Assembly: GCA_021802655.1 (NCBI GenBank)
Contig: JAJZRP010000008.1
Span: 1 to 53,791, forward strand
Length of the DNA: 53,791 nt
Direction: 5' to 3'
DNA from: Pseudomonadota bacterium
GTDB taxonomy: Bacteria > Pseudomonadota > Gammaproteobacteria > Burkholderiales > JABEVD01
Shown: one piece after another, positions 47,473-53,791 of the stretch
Layout of the letters: each line of letters opens with the position of its first letter
Numbering within the stretch: the first letter of the stretch is position 1
Position numbers and translations under genes: made by a program
The notes under the pieces: generated by a model
Told to the model about the DNA's origin: nothing
The model's input: the letters and a program-made list of their open reading frames with translations, nothing else
Database searches by the model: none

Positions 47473-48438
47473 ATGGAATCGCTGTACGACATTCTGGAAG
47501 TCAGCCGCACCGCGAGTCCCGAGGTGATCAGGGCCGCTTACAAGAGTCTCGTCCAGCGTTTCCATCCGGACAAGAACCCGGACAACCCGGATGCAGAAGG
47601 GATGCTCAAGCGCATCAACCATGCCTACGATGTTCTTTCAGATCCGGAGGAAAGGGCGGCCTACGATGTCATGCTCACCCTCGAGGAAATGCCTGCGGCG
47701 GAAGTTTTTTCCGGCAGGGAAGATTCGGAAGAGGCGGCAGTTCCTGTAGAAAGTGCCTCCGGCCTTTCCGGAAGGAAGCTGTTCAAGCGGCCCGCACTTG
47801 TCATTGCGGGGGCTTTCGCCATGGCATTGATCGCCTTCGGAACCGTTTTCTTCATGGGGGAGAAGACAAAGCCGCAGGCGGTCTCGCCGCCGGCACCCAA
47901 GCCTTTGGCAGGCATTGCGCCACCCCGTCCGCAGCCTGTTGCACCTCCCGCTCCCGCGGAGGAAATCGTTCCGAAACCGTCTGCAGTTTCGGAGCCTGAG
48001 CCGGCCCCCGTCGTGATACCAGCGCCAATCAAGCCTGTCGAAAAGCGCAGGAGACCCAAGCCCGAGCCGAAGGTACTGCTCCAGCCTCAACCTGCCCCGC
48101 CTCCTCCTGTCGCCGCCATCCCGCAGGCCAGGCCGGCTGCCGAAGTTTCGAAATACGCCGATCTCGCCAGCGCAGTCTCGAATGGAGACAGGGTGGCGGT
48201 GGAGAAAATGATCAAGAGGGGGGAAGACGTGAACCTCGTCAGGGGCAATCAGGTACCGTTGATCATCGCTGTCAAGAACGGCGATGCGGCCATGGTGAAG
48301 CTGCTTATTTCCCATGGGGCAGACGTCAACCTGACGGACAACCAGGGCAATACGGCCATGATTTATGCTAAAGTCAGGGCTGATGCCAAAATGATCGAAA
48401 TCCTGAAGAATGCCGGAGCCAAGAACCCTTTCGACTAA
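47473..48438 (+). CDS. J-domain/transmembrane/ankyrin-repeat protein
   Basis: A 321-residue protein with unusual architecture. Residues 4-66 are a J-domain (YDILEVSRTASPEVIRAAYK) with an intact HPD motif at 31-33. A single hydrophobic helix follows at about 107-129 (ALVIAGAFAMALIAFGTVFF), then a proline-rich linker (about 134-216), then about three ankyrin-like repeats at 225-321 (VNLVRGNQVPLIIAVKNGD, VNLTDNQGNTAMIYAK). With a cytoplasmic J-domain, the ankyrin part would be periplasmic. Such a protein could recruit DnaK to the membrane; substrate unknown. It follows ilvA by three bases, and slt begins 29 bases before its end. Confidence 0.85.
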   Translation: MESLYDILEVSRTASPEVIRAAYKSLVQRFHPDKNPDNPDAEGMLKRINHAYDVLSDPEERAAYDVMLTLEEMPAAEVFSGREDSEEAAVPVESASGLSGRKLFKRPALVIAGAFAMALIAFGTVFFMGEKTKPQAVSPPAPKPLAGIAPPRPQPVAPPAPAEEIVPKPSAVSEPEPAPVVIPAPIKPVEKRRRPKPEPKVLLQPQPAPPPPVAAIPQARPAAEVSKYADLASAVSNGDRVAVEKMIKRGEDVNLVRGNQVPLIIAVKNGDAAMVKLLISHGADVNLTDNQGNTAMIYAKVRADAKMIEILKNAGAKNPFD

Positions 48439-50359
48439 GTTTTGGAAAGCCGCTGCTTTCTTCAGTCTCGCCTTGCTCCTTTTTTCCGCAAGAACAGGTT
48501 TTTCTTCCGACCTGGCCGAAGACTTCATGGCGGCGCGGGAGGGCTATGCCGATGGCGATGCTGCAAGGCTCGATGCCCATGCGCGCAAGTTGCAGGGAAG
48601 CCCTCTCCAGCCTTATGCGGAATACTGGAAGCTCAGCATGAATCTGGCCGATGCCGGAGATGCCCGGATCGAGGCATTTCTGGCCCGGTATGACGGCAGT
48701 CTGCTCGCCGAGCGCCTGCGCAAGGCATGGCTGAAATCCCTGGTCAAGTCGGAAAACTGGAAAACCTTCACTGCGCAGTACCCTGCCGTAATCAACCCGG
48801 ACACCGAACTTTACTGCGACTGGCTGCAGGCGCGCGAGGAATTGGGCGACAAGGATGCCGCGAGGGAGGCGAAGCCCTTGTGGTTCAGTTCCAAGGGGCA
48901 GCCGCAAAGCTGCGGCCCCCTGTTCAGGGAACTGATTGCTTCTAACCAAATCAGCTCGAAAGACATCTGGGCGCGATTGCGGATGGTCCTGGAGTCCGGG
49001 GACCTCACTCTGGCGAGGACGATCAACGGGGAATTTCCGAAAGGCGAGGGGATGCAGGACAATGCGCTGGTTTCCGCCTACGAGAATCCCTACCGCTACC
49101 TGCGCAGGAATGATGCGCCCCGTTCCCGCGCGCAGAAGGAAATAACGATTTTTGCCGTGATGCGCATCGCCATGGCCGACCCCGAACAGGCCAGGACCTG
49201 CTGGTCCGAATTGAGCGATCATTTCGACCATGCCGACCGGGATTACGTATTGGGGAAGATCGCCTTCCGTGCCGCGCGCAAGCATATGCCCCAGGCCCTG
49301 CAATGGTTCGAGGGGGTGGACAATCTCGACGACGAGGAGCTTGCATGGAAGGTGAGGGCCGCATTGCGCGAGAAAAACTGGACCGAGGTGCTTTCCGGCA
49401 TCGATGCCATGTCCGCCCCGGCCCGGGAAAGCGAAGCCTGGCGCTACTGGAAGGCGCGCGCACTCAAGTCGACGGGGAATATCGGCGGAGCCAATGCCAT
49501 TCTGGCTCCGCTCAGCCGGGAGCACGATTTCTACGGCCAGCTCGCCCTGGAAGAAATGGGGACGGTCGCAACCCTGCCGCCGGATGCCTACAAGGCGAGC
49601 GAAGCGGAAATCACGGCTGTCGAAAATTCGCCCGGGATCGAAAGGGCCCTGCTGCTGTATTCGATGGGATTGAGGGTGGATGCCACCAGCGAGTGGATCT
49701 GGGCGGTAAGGGGGTTCGACGACAGGCAGCTGCTCGCAGCAGCCGAACTTGCCAGGCGCCAGGGCCTTTACGACCGGGCCATCAATACCGCAGAAAAAAC
49801 TACGCAGCTGAACGACTTCGGATTGAGGTTCCTCGCGCCCTATCGCGACGTCATGCACGAACAGACGCAGCAGCTGGGTCTCGACGAAGCCTGGGTTTAC
49901 GGGCTGATCCGCCAGGAAAGCCGCTTCGTCACGGTGGCAAGGTCCGGAGTCGGGGCTTCCGGCCTGATGCAGTTGATGCCGGCTACTGCGAAATGGGTTG
50001 CATCCAGGCTCGGTTTGAGGGATTTCCGGCATTCCCTGGTGAACCAGATCGAAACCAATATCAGCCTCGGGACCTATTACCTGAAGCATGTGCTCACTGT
50101 TCTCGACAACCAGCCGGTTCTGGCTTCTGCAGCATACAATGCGGGCCCGGTCAGGGCGAAGCGGTGGATCGGTCCGTCGCCCATGGAAGGCGCGGTCTAT
50201 ATCGAGAGCATCCCTTTCGATGAAACGCGGGATTACGTGAAGAAGGTGATGAGCAATACCGAATATTACGCCAGCGCCTTCGGGGAGGCGACGCTCCCAC
50301 TCAAGCAGCGTCTGGGCATCGTCAGCAGCGTCGGCGGCAGCCTCAAGAACGAGCCATGA
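48410..50359 (+). CDS. slt: Soluble lytic murein transglycosylase
   Basis: A 649-residue periplasmic enzyme that cleaves peptidoglycan with formation of 1,6-anhydro ends. A signal peptide (FWKAAAFFSLALLLFSARTGFSS) precedes a long helical superstructure of repeats. The catalytic SLT domain is at about 480-610, with the active-site glutamate near residue 503 in VYGLIRQESRFVTVARS, followed by GASGLMQLMPATAKWVA and AYNAGPVRAKRWIG. The start overlaps the J-domain gene by 29 bases and the stop overlaps the cca start by four bases (ATGA). Length is standard for Slt70-type enzymes. Confidence 0.95.
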   Translation: MPEPRTLSTKFWKAAAFFSLALLLFSARTGFSSDLAEDFMAAREGYADGDAARLDAHARKLQGSPLQPYAEYWKLSMNLADAGDARIEAFLARYDGSLLAERLRKAWLKSLVKSENWKTFTAQYPAVINPDTELYCDWLQAREELGDKDAAREAKPLWFSSKGQPQSCGPLFRELIASNQISSKDIWARLRMVLESGDLTLARTINGEFPKGEGMQDNALVSAYENPYRYLRRNDAPRSRAQKEITIFAVMRIAMADPEQARTCWSELSDHFDHADRDYVLGKIAFRAARKHMPQALQWFEGVDNLDDEELAWKVRAALREKNWTEVLSGIDAMSAPARESEAWRYWKARALKSTGNIGGANAILAPLSREHDFYGQLALEEMGTVATLPPDAYKASEAEITAVENSPGIERALLLYSMGLRVDATSEWIWAVRGFDDRQLLAAAELARRQGLYDRAINTAEKTTQLNDFGLRFLAPYRDVMHEQTQQLGLDEAWVYGLIRQESRFVTVARSGVGASGLMQLMPATAKWVASRLGLRDFRHSLVNQIETNISLGTYYLKHVLTVLDNQPVLASAAYNAGPVRAKRWIGPSPMEGAVYIESIPFDETRDYVKKVMSNTEYYASAFGEATLPLKQRLGIVSSVGGSLKNEP

Positions 50360-51579
50360 AGGTCTATTCCGTCGGCGGCGCGGTCAGGGACGAGCTTCTC
50401 GGCCTTCCCGTCAAGGATCGCGACCATGTCGTTGTCGGGAGCACGCCTGAAGAAATGGCGAGTCTCGGATTCCGGCCCGTGGGCAAGGATTTCCCGGTTT
50501 TTCTCCATCCCGAGACGCACGAGGAGTACGCCCTCGCCAGGACCGAACGCAAGACCGCGAGGGGCTACCGGGGTTTCGAAATCTACGCCTCCCCGGAAGT
50601 TACGCTCAACGAGGATCTGGCAAGACGGGATCTGACGATCAACGCCATGGCCAAGGACGAATCCGGCAGGATCATCGATCCCTTCGGCGGCATCGGTGAT
50701 CTCGAGGCCGGCATTTTGCGCCATATCGGCCCCGCTTTTTCCGAGGACCCGGTCCGGGTGCTGCGCGTTGCGCGCTTTTCCGCCCGCTTCGGCTTCAAGA
50801 TCGCGGACGAGACCCTGGCCCTCATGAACGAGATGGTGCATAACGGCGAAGTCGAAGCCCTGGTTCCTGAGCGCATCTGGCAGGAACTGGCGCGCGGGCT
50901 CATGGAAAAAAAGCCTTCGAGGATGTTCTATGCATTGAAGGAATGCGGCGCATTGAGCCGCATCCTGCCCGAAATTGAGGTTCTTTTCGGCGTGCCGCAG
51001 TCGCCAGCCCATCATCCAGAAATCGACACGGGACTGCATGTCATGCTCGTTCTCGACCATGCCGCATCCCGGGACTATCCCCTGGAAGTGCGTTTTTCGG
51101 CATTGATGCACGATTTGGGGAAGGGCTCGACCCCTCCGGAAGAATGGCCGCACCATCCCGGCCACGAGGAGAGGGGGGCAGCTTTGGCGGGAGAGCTTTG
51201 CACGAGGCTCAGGGCTCCCAACGAATGCCGCGATCTCGCCCTCATTTCCGCCCGCCATCACGGCCTCGCGCATCATGCCATGGACCTGGATGCGGCAGGA
51301 ATCTTTTCTCTCTTGCAGGGGACGGATGCCTTCAGGAAACCCGGCAGGTTCGAAGCCTTCCTTCAGGTTTGCGCATCCGACTTCAGGGGAAGGCCGGGCT
51401 ACAACGACACGCCCTATCCGCAGGCGGAAAGGCTGAGACTGGCCCTGGATGCGGCCCTCTCGGTGGATGCCGGGGCGGTTGCGAAAACCGCGTCGAATCC
51501 GGCGGAAATCAGGGAAAAGGTCGCCGGGGCGCGGATGGAAGCGATCGGGCACGCCCTGGACGGATCGCATGGAGTGTAA
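50356..51579 (+). CDS. cca: CCA tRNA nucleotidyltransferase (multifunctional form)
   Basis: A 407-residue enzyme that adds or repairs the 3'-CCA end of tRNAs. The nucleotidyltransferase head has MKVYSVGGAVRDELLG, the metal-binding DRDHVVVG, RRDLTINAMAKDE and the RNA-binding RVLRVARFSARF. The C-terminal HD domain (MHDLGKG near residue 254, with ARHHGLAHHA later) indicates the phosphohydrolase-bearing gammaproteobacterial-type form, about 410 residues. It is coupled to slt by an ATGA overlap and is followed by a strong terminator. It is the last chromosomal housekeeping gene before the cassette array. Confidence 0.96.
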   Translation: MKVYSVGGAVRDELLGLPVKDRDHVVVGSTPEEMASLGFRPVGKDFPVFLHPETHEEYALARTERKTARGYRGFEIYASPEVTLNEDLARRDLTINAMAKDESGRIIDPFGGIGDLEAGILRHIGPAFSEDPVRVLRVARFSARFGFKIADETLALMNEMVHNGEVEALVPERIWQELARGLMEKKPSRMFYALKECGALSRILPEIEVLFGVPQSPAHHPEIDTGLHVMLVLDHAASRDYPLEVRFSALMHDLGKGSTPPEEWPHHPGHEERGAALAGELCTRLRAPNECRDLALISARHHGLAHHAMDLDAAGIFSLLQGTDAFRKPGRFEAFLQVCASDFRGRPGYNDTPYPQAERLRLALDAALSVDAGAVAKTASNPAEIREKVAGARMEAIGHALDGSHGV

Positions 51580-51692
51580 TGAAATTATTTTCCCGCCAGG
51601 TTTGATTTTTATGCCTCGGTGCGAAAGCTATAGTGTTTCGCCCGGATTCTGTTCCTCGCTTTCCCTCAACTTCTTTGCTGACTGAAATTATG

Positions 51693-51721
51693 CCTCGATT
51701 TCAGCCAAAATCGAGGTTTTT
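51693..51721 (+). terminator. Rho-independent terminator of cca
   Basis: A perfect 9-bp stem CCTCGATTT / AAATCGAGG with a 6-base loop is followed by TTTTT. It lies about 110 bases after the cca stop and only seven bases before the first attC site. Confidence 0.85.
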
Positions 51722-51727
51722 CTGCAG

Positions 51728-51796
51728 CCTCAACGCCTGAATTGAGCGGCCTCGCGCGGCTTTTCGCGCGAGGGCCGGTTGACTGCCGGGTTGGAC
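51728..51796 (-). other. attC site 1 (downstream of hicA)
   Basis: About 69 bases. Right end on the plus strand is GTTGGAC (51790-51796, perfect GTTRRRY); the left end CCTCAAC pairs imperfectly. Inner boxes AATTGAGCGG and CCGGTTGA surround a strong central hairpin, CTCGCGCG / CGCGCGAG, with a TTTT-containing loop. Its layout and sequence parallel attC 2. Confidence 0.78.
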
Positions 51797-51803
51797 AGCA
51801 ATG

Positions 51804-52019
51804 TCATAATGCGGCAATGAACTCGTCAGGCGATATATCGGCCTGGCGCAGAATGCCAGCAAGAGTACCTACCTTAACTTCGCTGTGCATAGGAACGACA
51901 CAGCCTTTGGAACCGCGCCGCATGATGACATGACTGCCAGATTGGCGAATCTTCGTGAACCCCAGCCGTTCAAGTGCTTTAACTACAGCGGAACCTGAGA
52001 CGTGTGGTAGTTTAGGCAT
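51804..52019 (-). CDS. hicA: HicA-type mRNA interferase toxin
   Basis: A 71-residue toxin with a double-stranded-RNA-binding-like fold. Family features are MPKLPHVSGSAVVKALERLGF and the catalytic histidine in RQSGSHVIMRRG, followed by VKVGTLAGILRQADIS. HicA cleaves mRNA independently of the ribosome until bound by HicB. The start at 52019 overlaps the hicB stop by eight bases; a longer frame to 52058 reads into hicB and is rejected. The stop lies eight bases before attC 1, as in a compact gene cassette. Confidence 0.92.
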   Translation of the reverse strand: MPKLPHVSGSAVVKALERLGFTKIRQSGSHVIMRRGSKGCVVPMHSEVKVGTLAGILRQADISPDEFIAAL

Positions 52020-52218
52020 GCGCTGGAACGCTGAACATCGTGACCAGTGGATGTCCATGTGCAGGTAGAGGAAACTCGGACAAATAGAGTGCTGTCGCCT
52101 CCGTTAAGTTGGTGATAGCCTCCTCAACTGTTTCGCCTTGAGTTGTGGTGCCAGTTTCGGGATTGAGGGCAACATATCCGCCTTCTTCGGCTGGGGTAAG
52201 GACTGCGGTCAATTCCAT
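52012..52218 (-). CDS. hicB: HicB-type antitoxin
   Basis: A 68-residue partial-RNase-H-fold antitoxin. The core EEGGYVALNPETGTTTQGET followed by VEEAITNLTEATALYLSEF matches the HicB family. It ends soon after the core with no obvious DNA-binding domain, so autoregulation may be weak or need the complex with HicA. The ATG at 52218 has AGGAG about eight bases upstream; the frame extension to 52257 is rejected. The order antitoxin-then-toxin (hicBA) differs from E. coli hicAB but is common. About 50 bases separate the start from attC 2. Confidence 0.9.
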   Translation of the reverse strand: MELTAVLTPAEEGGYVALNPETGTTTQGETVEEAITNLTEATALYLSEFPLPAHGHPLVTMFSVPAHA

Positions 52219-52269
52219 GGCTAAACTCCTAGGAAATAAAAACTGATTGTCTCGCATTCATCTGTCGGT

Positions 52270-52333
52270 GTCCAACCGTAAAATTGAGGGGCTGCGCGCT
52301 TTTGCGCAGTCCCGCTCGAACGCCGGGTTGGGC
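52270..52333 (-). other. attC site 2 (downstream of the VOC gene)
   Basis: About 64 bases with perfect ends: GTCCAAC (RYYYAAC, 52270-52276) and GTTGGGC (GTTRRRY, 52327-52333). Inner boxes TTGAGGGG and CCCGCTCGAA pair with unpaired extra bases, around a central hairpin CTGCGCG...CGCAG with a TTTT loop. It is the clearest of the four sites. Confidence 0.9.
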
Positions 52334-52340
52334 GGCTTTG

Positions 52341-52805
52341 TCACTTGCGTACTCCGCGTGTCACTCCCGGGGGCAGTTGCCAGCGATCCGCCGCAAGATC
52401 CAGACCGCGCTGCGACATTTCCCATTGATGTCCTTCGTGATCCAGCACGCGGTAGATGCGACCGCCCCAAAACCCGTTCTGTGGCTCTGAAACTATTCTT
52501 GCGCCTTCGGCCTTTGCATGCGCGAAATGTTGATCGACGTCTTCGACGTAAACCTTCATCATAAGGCCCGGGGTTTCTGGTTTCTGCCGCCACGTTACAT
52601 CCGGGGTGGCAATATTGAACAAGCTGTTCCCTACCTCGAACCATGTCATTCCACCACCAGGCCAGTTGAGGCGTGCCTCTTCCCGCTCGCGAAACCCGAA
52701 AACGCGTTTTAGCCACTCGATGGCACGCGGCAAGTTGGTATAAGTGATTGTAGGAACAACGTCTGGTGCATCCCACATCGCATTAGGGCGCAGTATTTGC
52801 TTCAT
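52341..52805 (-). CDS. VOC (glyoxalase/bleomycin-resistance-like) family protein
   Basis: A 154-residue protein with the paired beta-alpha-beta-beta-beta units of the vicinal oxygen chelate superfamily: VVPTITYTNLPRAIEWLKRV then FGFREREEARLNWPGGGM in the first half, and VYVEDVDQHFAHAKAEGARI then DHEGHQWEMSQ in the second. It belongs to the PhnB/glyoxalase-like group that includes antibiotic-binding and detoxifying proteins; substrate unknown. The ATG at 52805 overlaps the upstream gene's stop (ATGA). The stop is eight bases before attC 2. Confidence 0.87.
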   Translation of the reverse strand: MKQILRPNAMWDAPDVVPTITYTNLPRAIEWLKRVFGFREREEARLNWPGGGMTWFEVGNSLFNIATPDVTWRQKPETPGLMMKVYVEDVDQHFAHAKAEGARIVSEPQNGFWGGRIYRVLDHEGHQWEMSQRGLDLAADRWQLPPGVTRGVRK

Positions 52806-53164
52806 GGTGCCTCTGGCAACGGCAACCCGTGCGACCTGAGGAATGACAGCTTGTCCCAATAACCACGTTGGAACACGATCATTCCATCCACGACGTGGAA
52901 GAACCCACAGCCTCTCAATCCAAGTGGATCACGCCATTCGAGGATCGCCCACTCCCCGTCTTCAAAGATGTGATCGACGATACAAACCATATCTACCATA
53001 GCAAACCCGGAAGCGAACATTTGACGGATAGCCTCTCGGCCTACCACTGGAGTTTCTGCAACCTGGTGGTTCGTTGCATTGTCGGTATAGAAGTTGGTAA
53101 GGGCTTCGGCATCGGCGCGATTGAAGGCTGCAACCCAAGCTTCGACAAGTTGACGTGGTTTCAT
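52802..53164 (-). CDS. SnoaL-like (NTF2-fold) protein
   Basis: A 120-residue protein with the cone-shaped NTF2/SnoaL fold: VEAWVAAFNRADAEALTNFY, then VGREAIRQMFASGF, DHIFEDGEWAILEWRDP and FFHVVDGMIVFQRGYWD. The group includes polyketide cyclases, isomerases and many proteins of unknown activity, so no reaction is assigned. The start has no clear Shine-Dalgarno and lies 11 bases from attC 3, so its promoter must lie in a cassette further upstream. It is translationally coupled to the VOC gene, making an unusual two-gene cassette. Confidence 0.82.
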   Translation of the reverse strand: MKPRQLVEAWVAAFNRADAEALTNFYTDNATNHQVAETPVVGREAIRQMFASGFAMVDMVCIVDHIFEDGEWAILEWRDPLGLRGCGFFHVVDGMIVFQRGYWDKLSFLRSHGLPLPEAP

Positions 53165-53175
53165 GGATTCGTGCG

Positions 53176-53233
53176 CTCTAACGACAAGTTCAGCGAGGGC
53201 CGAAGGCCATCCGCCGGAACCGCCAGGTTAGGT
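53176..53233 (-). other. attC site 3 (downstream of the EthD gene)
   Basis: About 58 bases. The right end is GTTAGGT (53227-53233, perfect GTTRRRY); the left end CTCTAAC differs from RYYYAAC in one base. Inner boxes GTTCAGCG and CCGCCGGAAC enclose the central hairpin GGCC-GAA-GGCC. The stop codon of the EthD-like gene lies inside the right end. Confidence 0.82.
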
Positions 53234-53554
53234 TGCACTGTAGACACTCTGATCTTCGAACAGGAACATTTGCACGTCCTTGTCATCAGGCGCCAAAATT
53301 CGGCGATCCGCCGCACAAGCGCGCCCGCACTCGCTTGCAAAGGCCTCTTTGATCGCGGCGAGAGAGTCAAAGTGCAGAGTTCCAACAAGATAAGGATCGG
53401 CTGCACCTGCCAGGGCGACGATTGAGCCTTTGCTGACCTCGTACCTTTTGAGGCCAGGTAAATTCTTGGCCAATGGAATGTGAACATCAAAATAGTGTTT
53501 ATCAAATGCTGCTGGATCTGCCGGTGTTCTGTAAATAACTATCATGCGTGCCAT
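53228..53554 (-). CDS. EthD-domain (dimeric alpha/beta barrel) protein
   Basis: A 108-residue small protein of the EthD family: MIVIYRTPADPAAFDKHYFD followed by HIPLAKNLPGLKRYEVSKG. EthD proteins take part in ether or polyketide metabolism in a few cases, but most are uncharacterised; no substrate is assigned. AGGAG lies six bases before the ATG, so the start is sure. The stop codon falls inside attC 3, as often seen for integron cassettes, where the recombination site forms part of the coding end. Confidence 0.87.
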   Translation of the reverse strand: MARMIVIYRTPADPAAFDKHYFDVHIPLAKNLPGLKRYEVSKGSIVALAGAADPYLVGTLHFDSLAAIKEAFASECGRACAADRRILAPDDKDVQMFLFEDQSVYSAT

Positions 53555-53594
53555 ACAACTCTCCTATGCAAGCTTGAACAATTCGCGACTGTGC

Positions 53595-53653
53595 AACCAA
53601 CGCTCTGACATCACACACCGCCGAAGGTGGTCGCGTGGATGGAACTGTTAGGT
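53595..53653 (-). other. attC site 4 (downstream of the GNAT gene)
   Basis: About 59 bases. The right end is GTTAGGT (53647-53653); the left end is AACCAAC (53595-53601), one base off RYYYAAC. Flanking GCAACC and GGTTGC extend the pairing, and a central CACC-GCCGAA-GGTG hairpin is present. It is less regular than the others. The GNAT stop codon lies within it. Confidence 0.68.
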
Positions 53654-53791
53654 TGCAGCGGCTTTTCGTATGGGTACACGCGCAACACGCCAAATAGCGA
53701 TTTCTCAGCGCCGGCGGGTATGTAACCCAACATCTCGTAGAACTTGCACGCGAACAACGTGCTTTCCAGCCGCAGCTTCGGCAAGCCTAGG
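53611..53791 (-). CDS. GNAT-family acetyltransferase, C-terminal part (5' end outside window)
   Basis: About 60 codons are visible, entering from the right edge and ending with TGA at 53611-53613. The segment LRLESTLFACKFYEMLGYIP is the typical GNAT C-terminal motif B region, where a helix ending in FY-x-LG(Y/F) precedes a strand. The last residues are encoded inside attC 4. GNAT proteins are common cassette cargo, including resistance and TA-type members; the substrate cannot be told from this fragment. Confidence 0.75.
   Translation of the reverse strand, partial: LGLPKLRLESTLFACKFYEMLGYIPAGAEKSLFGVLRVYPYEKPLQPNSSIHATTFGGV

Larger units (their letters stand above)
51728..53791 (-). mobile_element. 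Integron gene-cassette array (open at right edge)
   Basis: Four attC-like sites, at 51728, 52270, 53176 and 53595, alternate with short minus-strand genes or gene pairs with little free space between gene and site. That is the structure of an integron cassette array: hicB-hicA, SnoaL-like + VOC, EthD-like, and a GNAT acetyltransferase entering from the right. All cassettes read leftwards, so attI and an integron integrase, if present, should lie to the right of the window and the hicBA cassette is the distal end. Gene content and weaker Shine-Dalgarno sequences differ from the flanking housekeeping genes. It could equally be an integrase-less cluster. Confidence 0.82.

Overview
The window is about 53.8 kb of moderately GC-rich DNA, almost fully coding, from a Gram-negative bacterium. 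Gene content and order (pyrR-pyrB-noncatalytic pyrC, rpe-gph-trpE-trpG-trpD, ntrB-ntrC beside glnA, ttcA, pteridine reductase, MidA, DUF4124, yqgE-ruvX) suggest a betaproteobacterium, perhaps of the Nitrosomonadales/Gallionellaceae type. That placement is inference from family and order knowledge; no rRNA or tRNA gene is present to test it.

Layout. Positions 1-7280: a partial TMEM175-type channel, a TolC-family outer-membrane protein, Pcm, ThiC-UppP, a rhodanese and a cation-efflux protein. Positions 7350-11795: nitrogen control, with a sigma-54-like promoter before glnA, a clear terminator, a small DUF4124 protein and ntrB-ntrC. Positions 11797-21369: a long minus-strand run (redoxin, inositol-phosphatase family, trkA-trkH, yqgE-ruvX, pyrR-pyrB-pyrC', xth, HDOD) with many start/stop overlaps. 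Positions 21383-30500: rsmE, argA, ttcA, pteridine reductase, midA, then a PAS-GGDEF-EAL enzyme followed by a PilZ-like protein. Positions 30487-34896: rpe-gph-trpE-trpG-trpD on the minus strand. Positions 34979-40154: apaG, an OprB-like porin coupled to a magnesium P-type ATPase, and a small histone-tail-like protein with a good promoter. Positions 40195-45832: a phosphate/polyphosphate group (CYTH-CHAD, SixA-like, metallo-beta-lactamase, ppx, phoU) and rpiA. Positions 45958-51579: ilvA, a J-domain/ankyrin membrane protein, a lytic transglycosylase and cca, with a terminator after cca.

The right end (51728 to the window edge) differs in character. Four attC-like recombination sites separate short minus-strand genes: hicB-hicA, a SnoaL-like/VOC gene pair, an EthD-type protein and a partial GNAT acetyltransferase. 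This is best read as the distal end of an integron gene-cassette array, or an array without an integrase. No integrase is visible; the cassette direction predicts it to the right of the window. It is the most notable accessory feature here.

Start codons were moved from the longest open frame to internal starts where Shine-Dalgarno sequence, family length or overlap with a neighbour supported it. No database search was run; all family calls rest on recognised motifs and overall resemblance.
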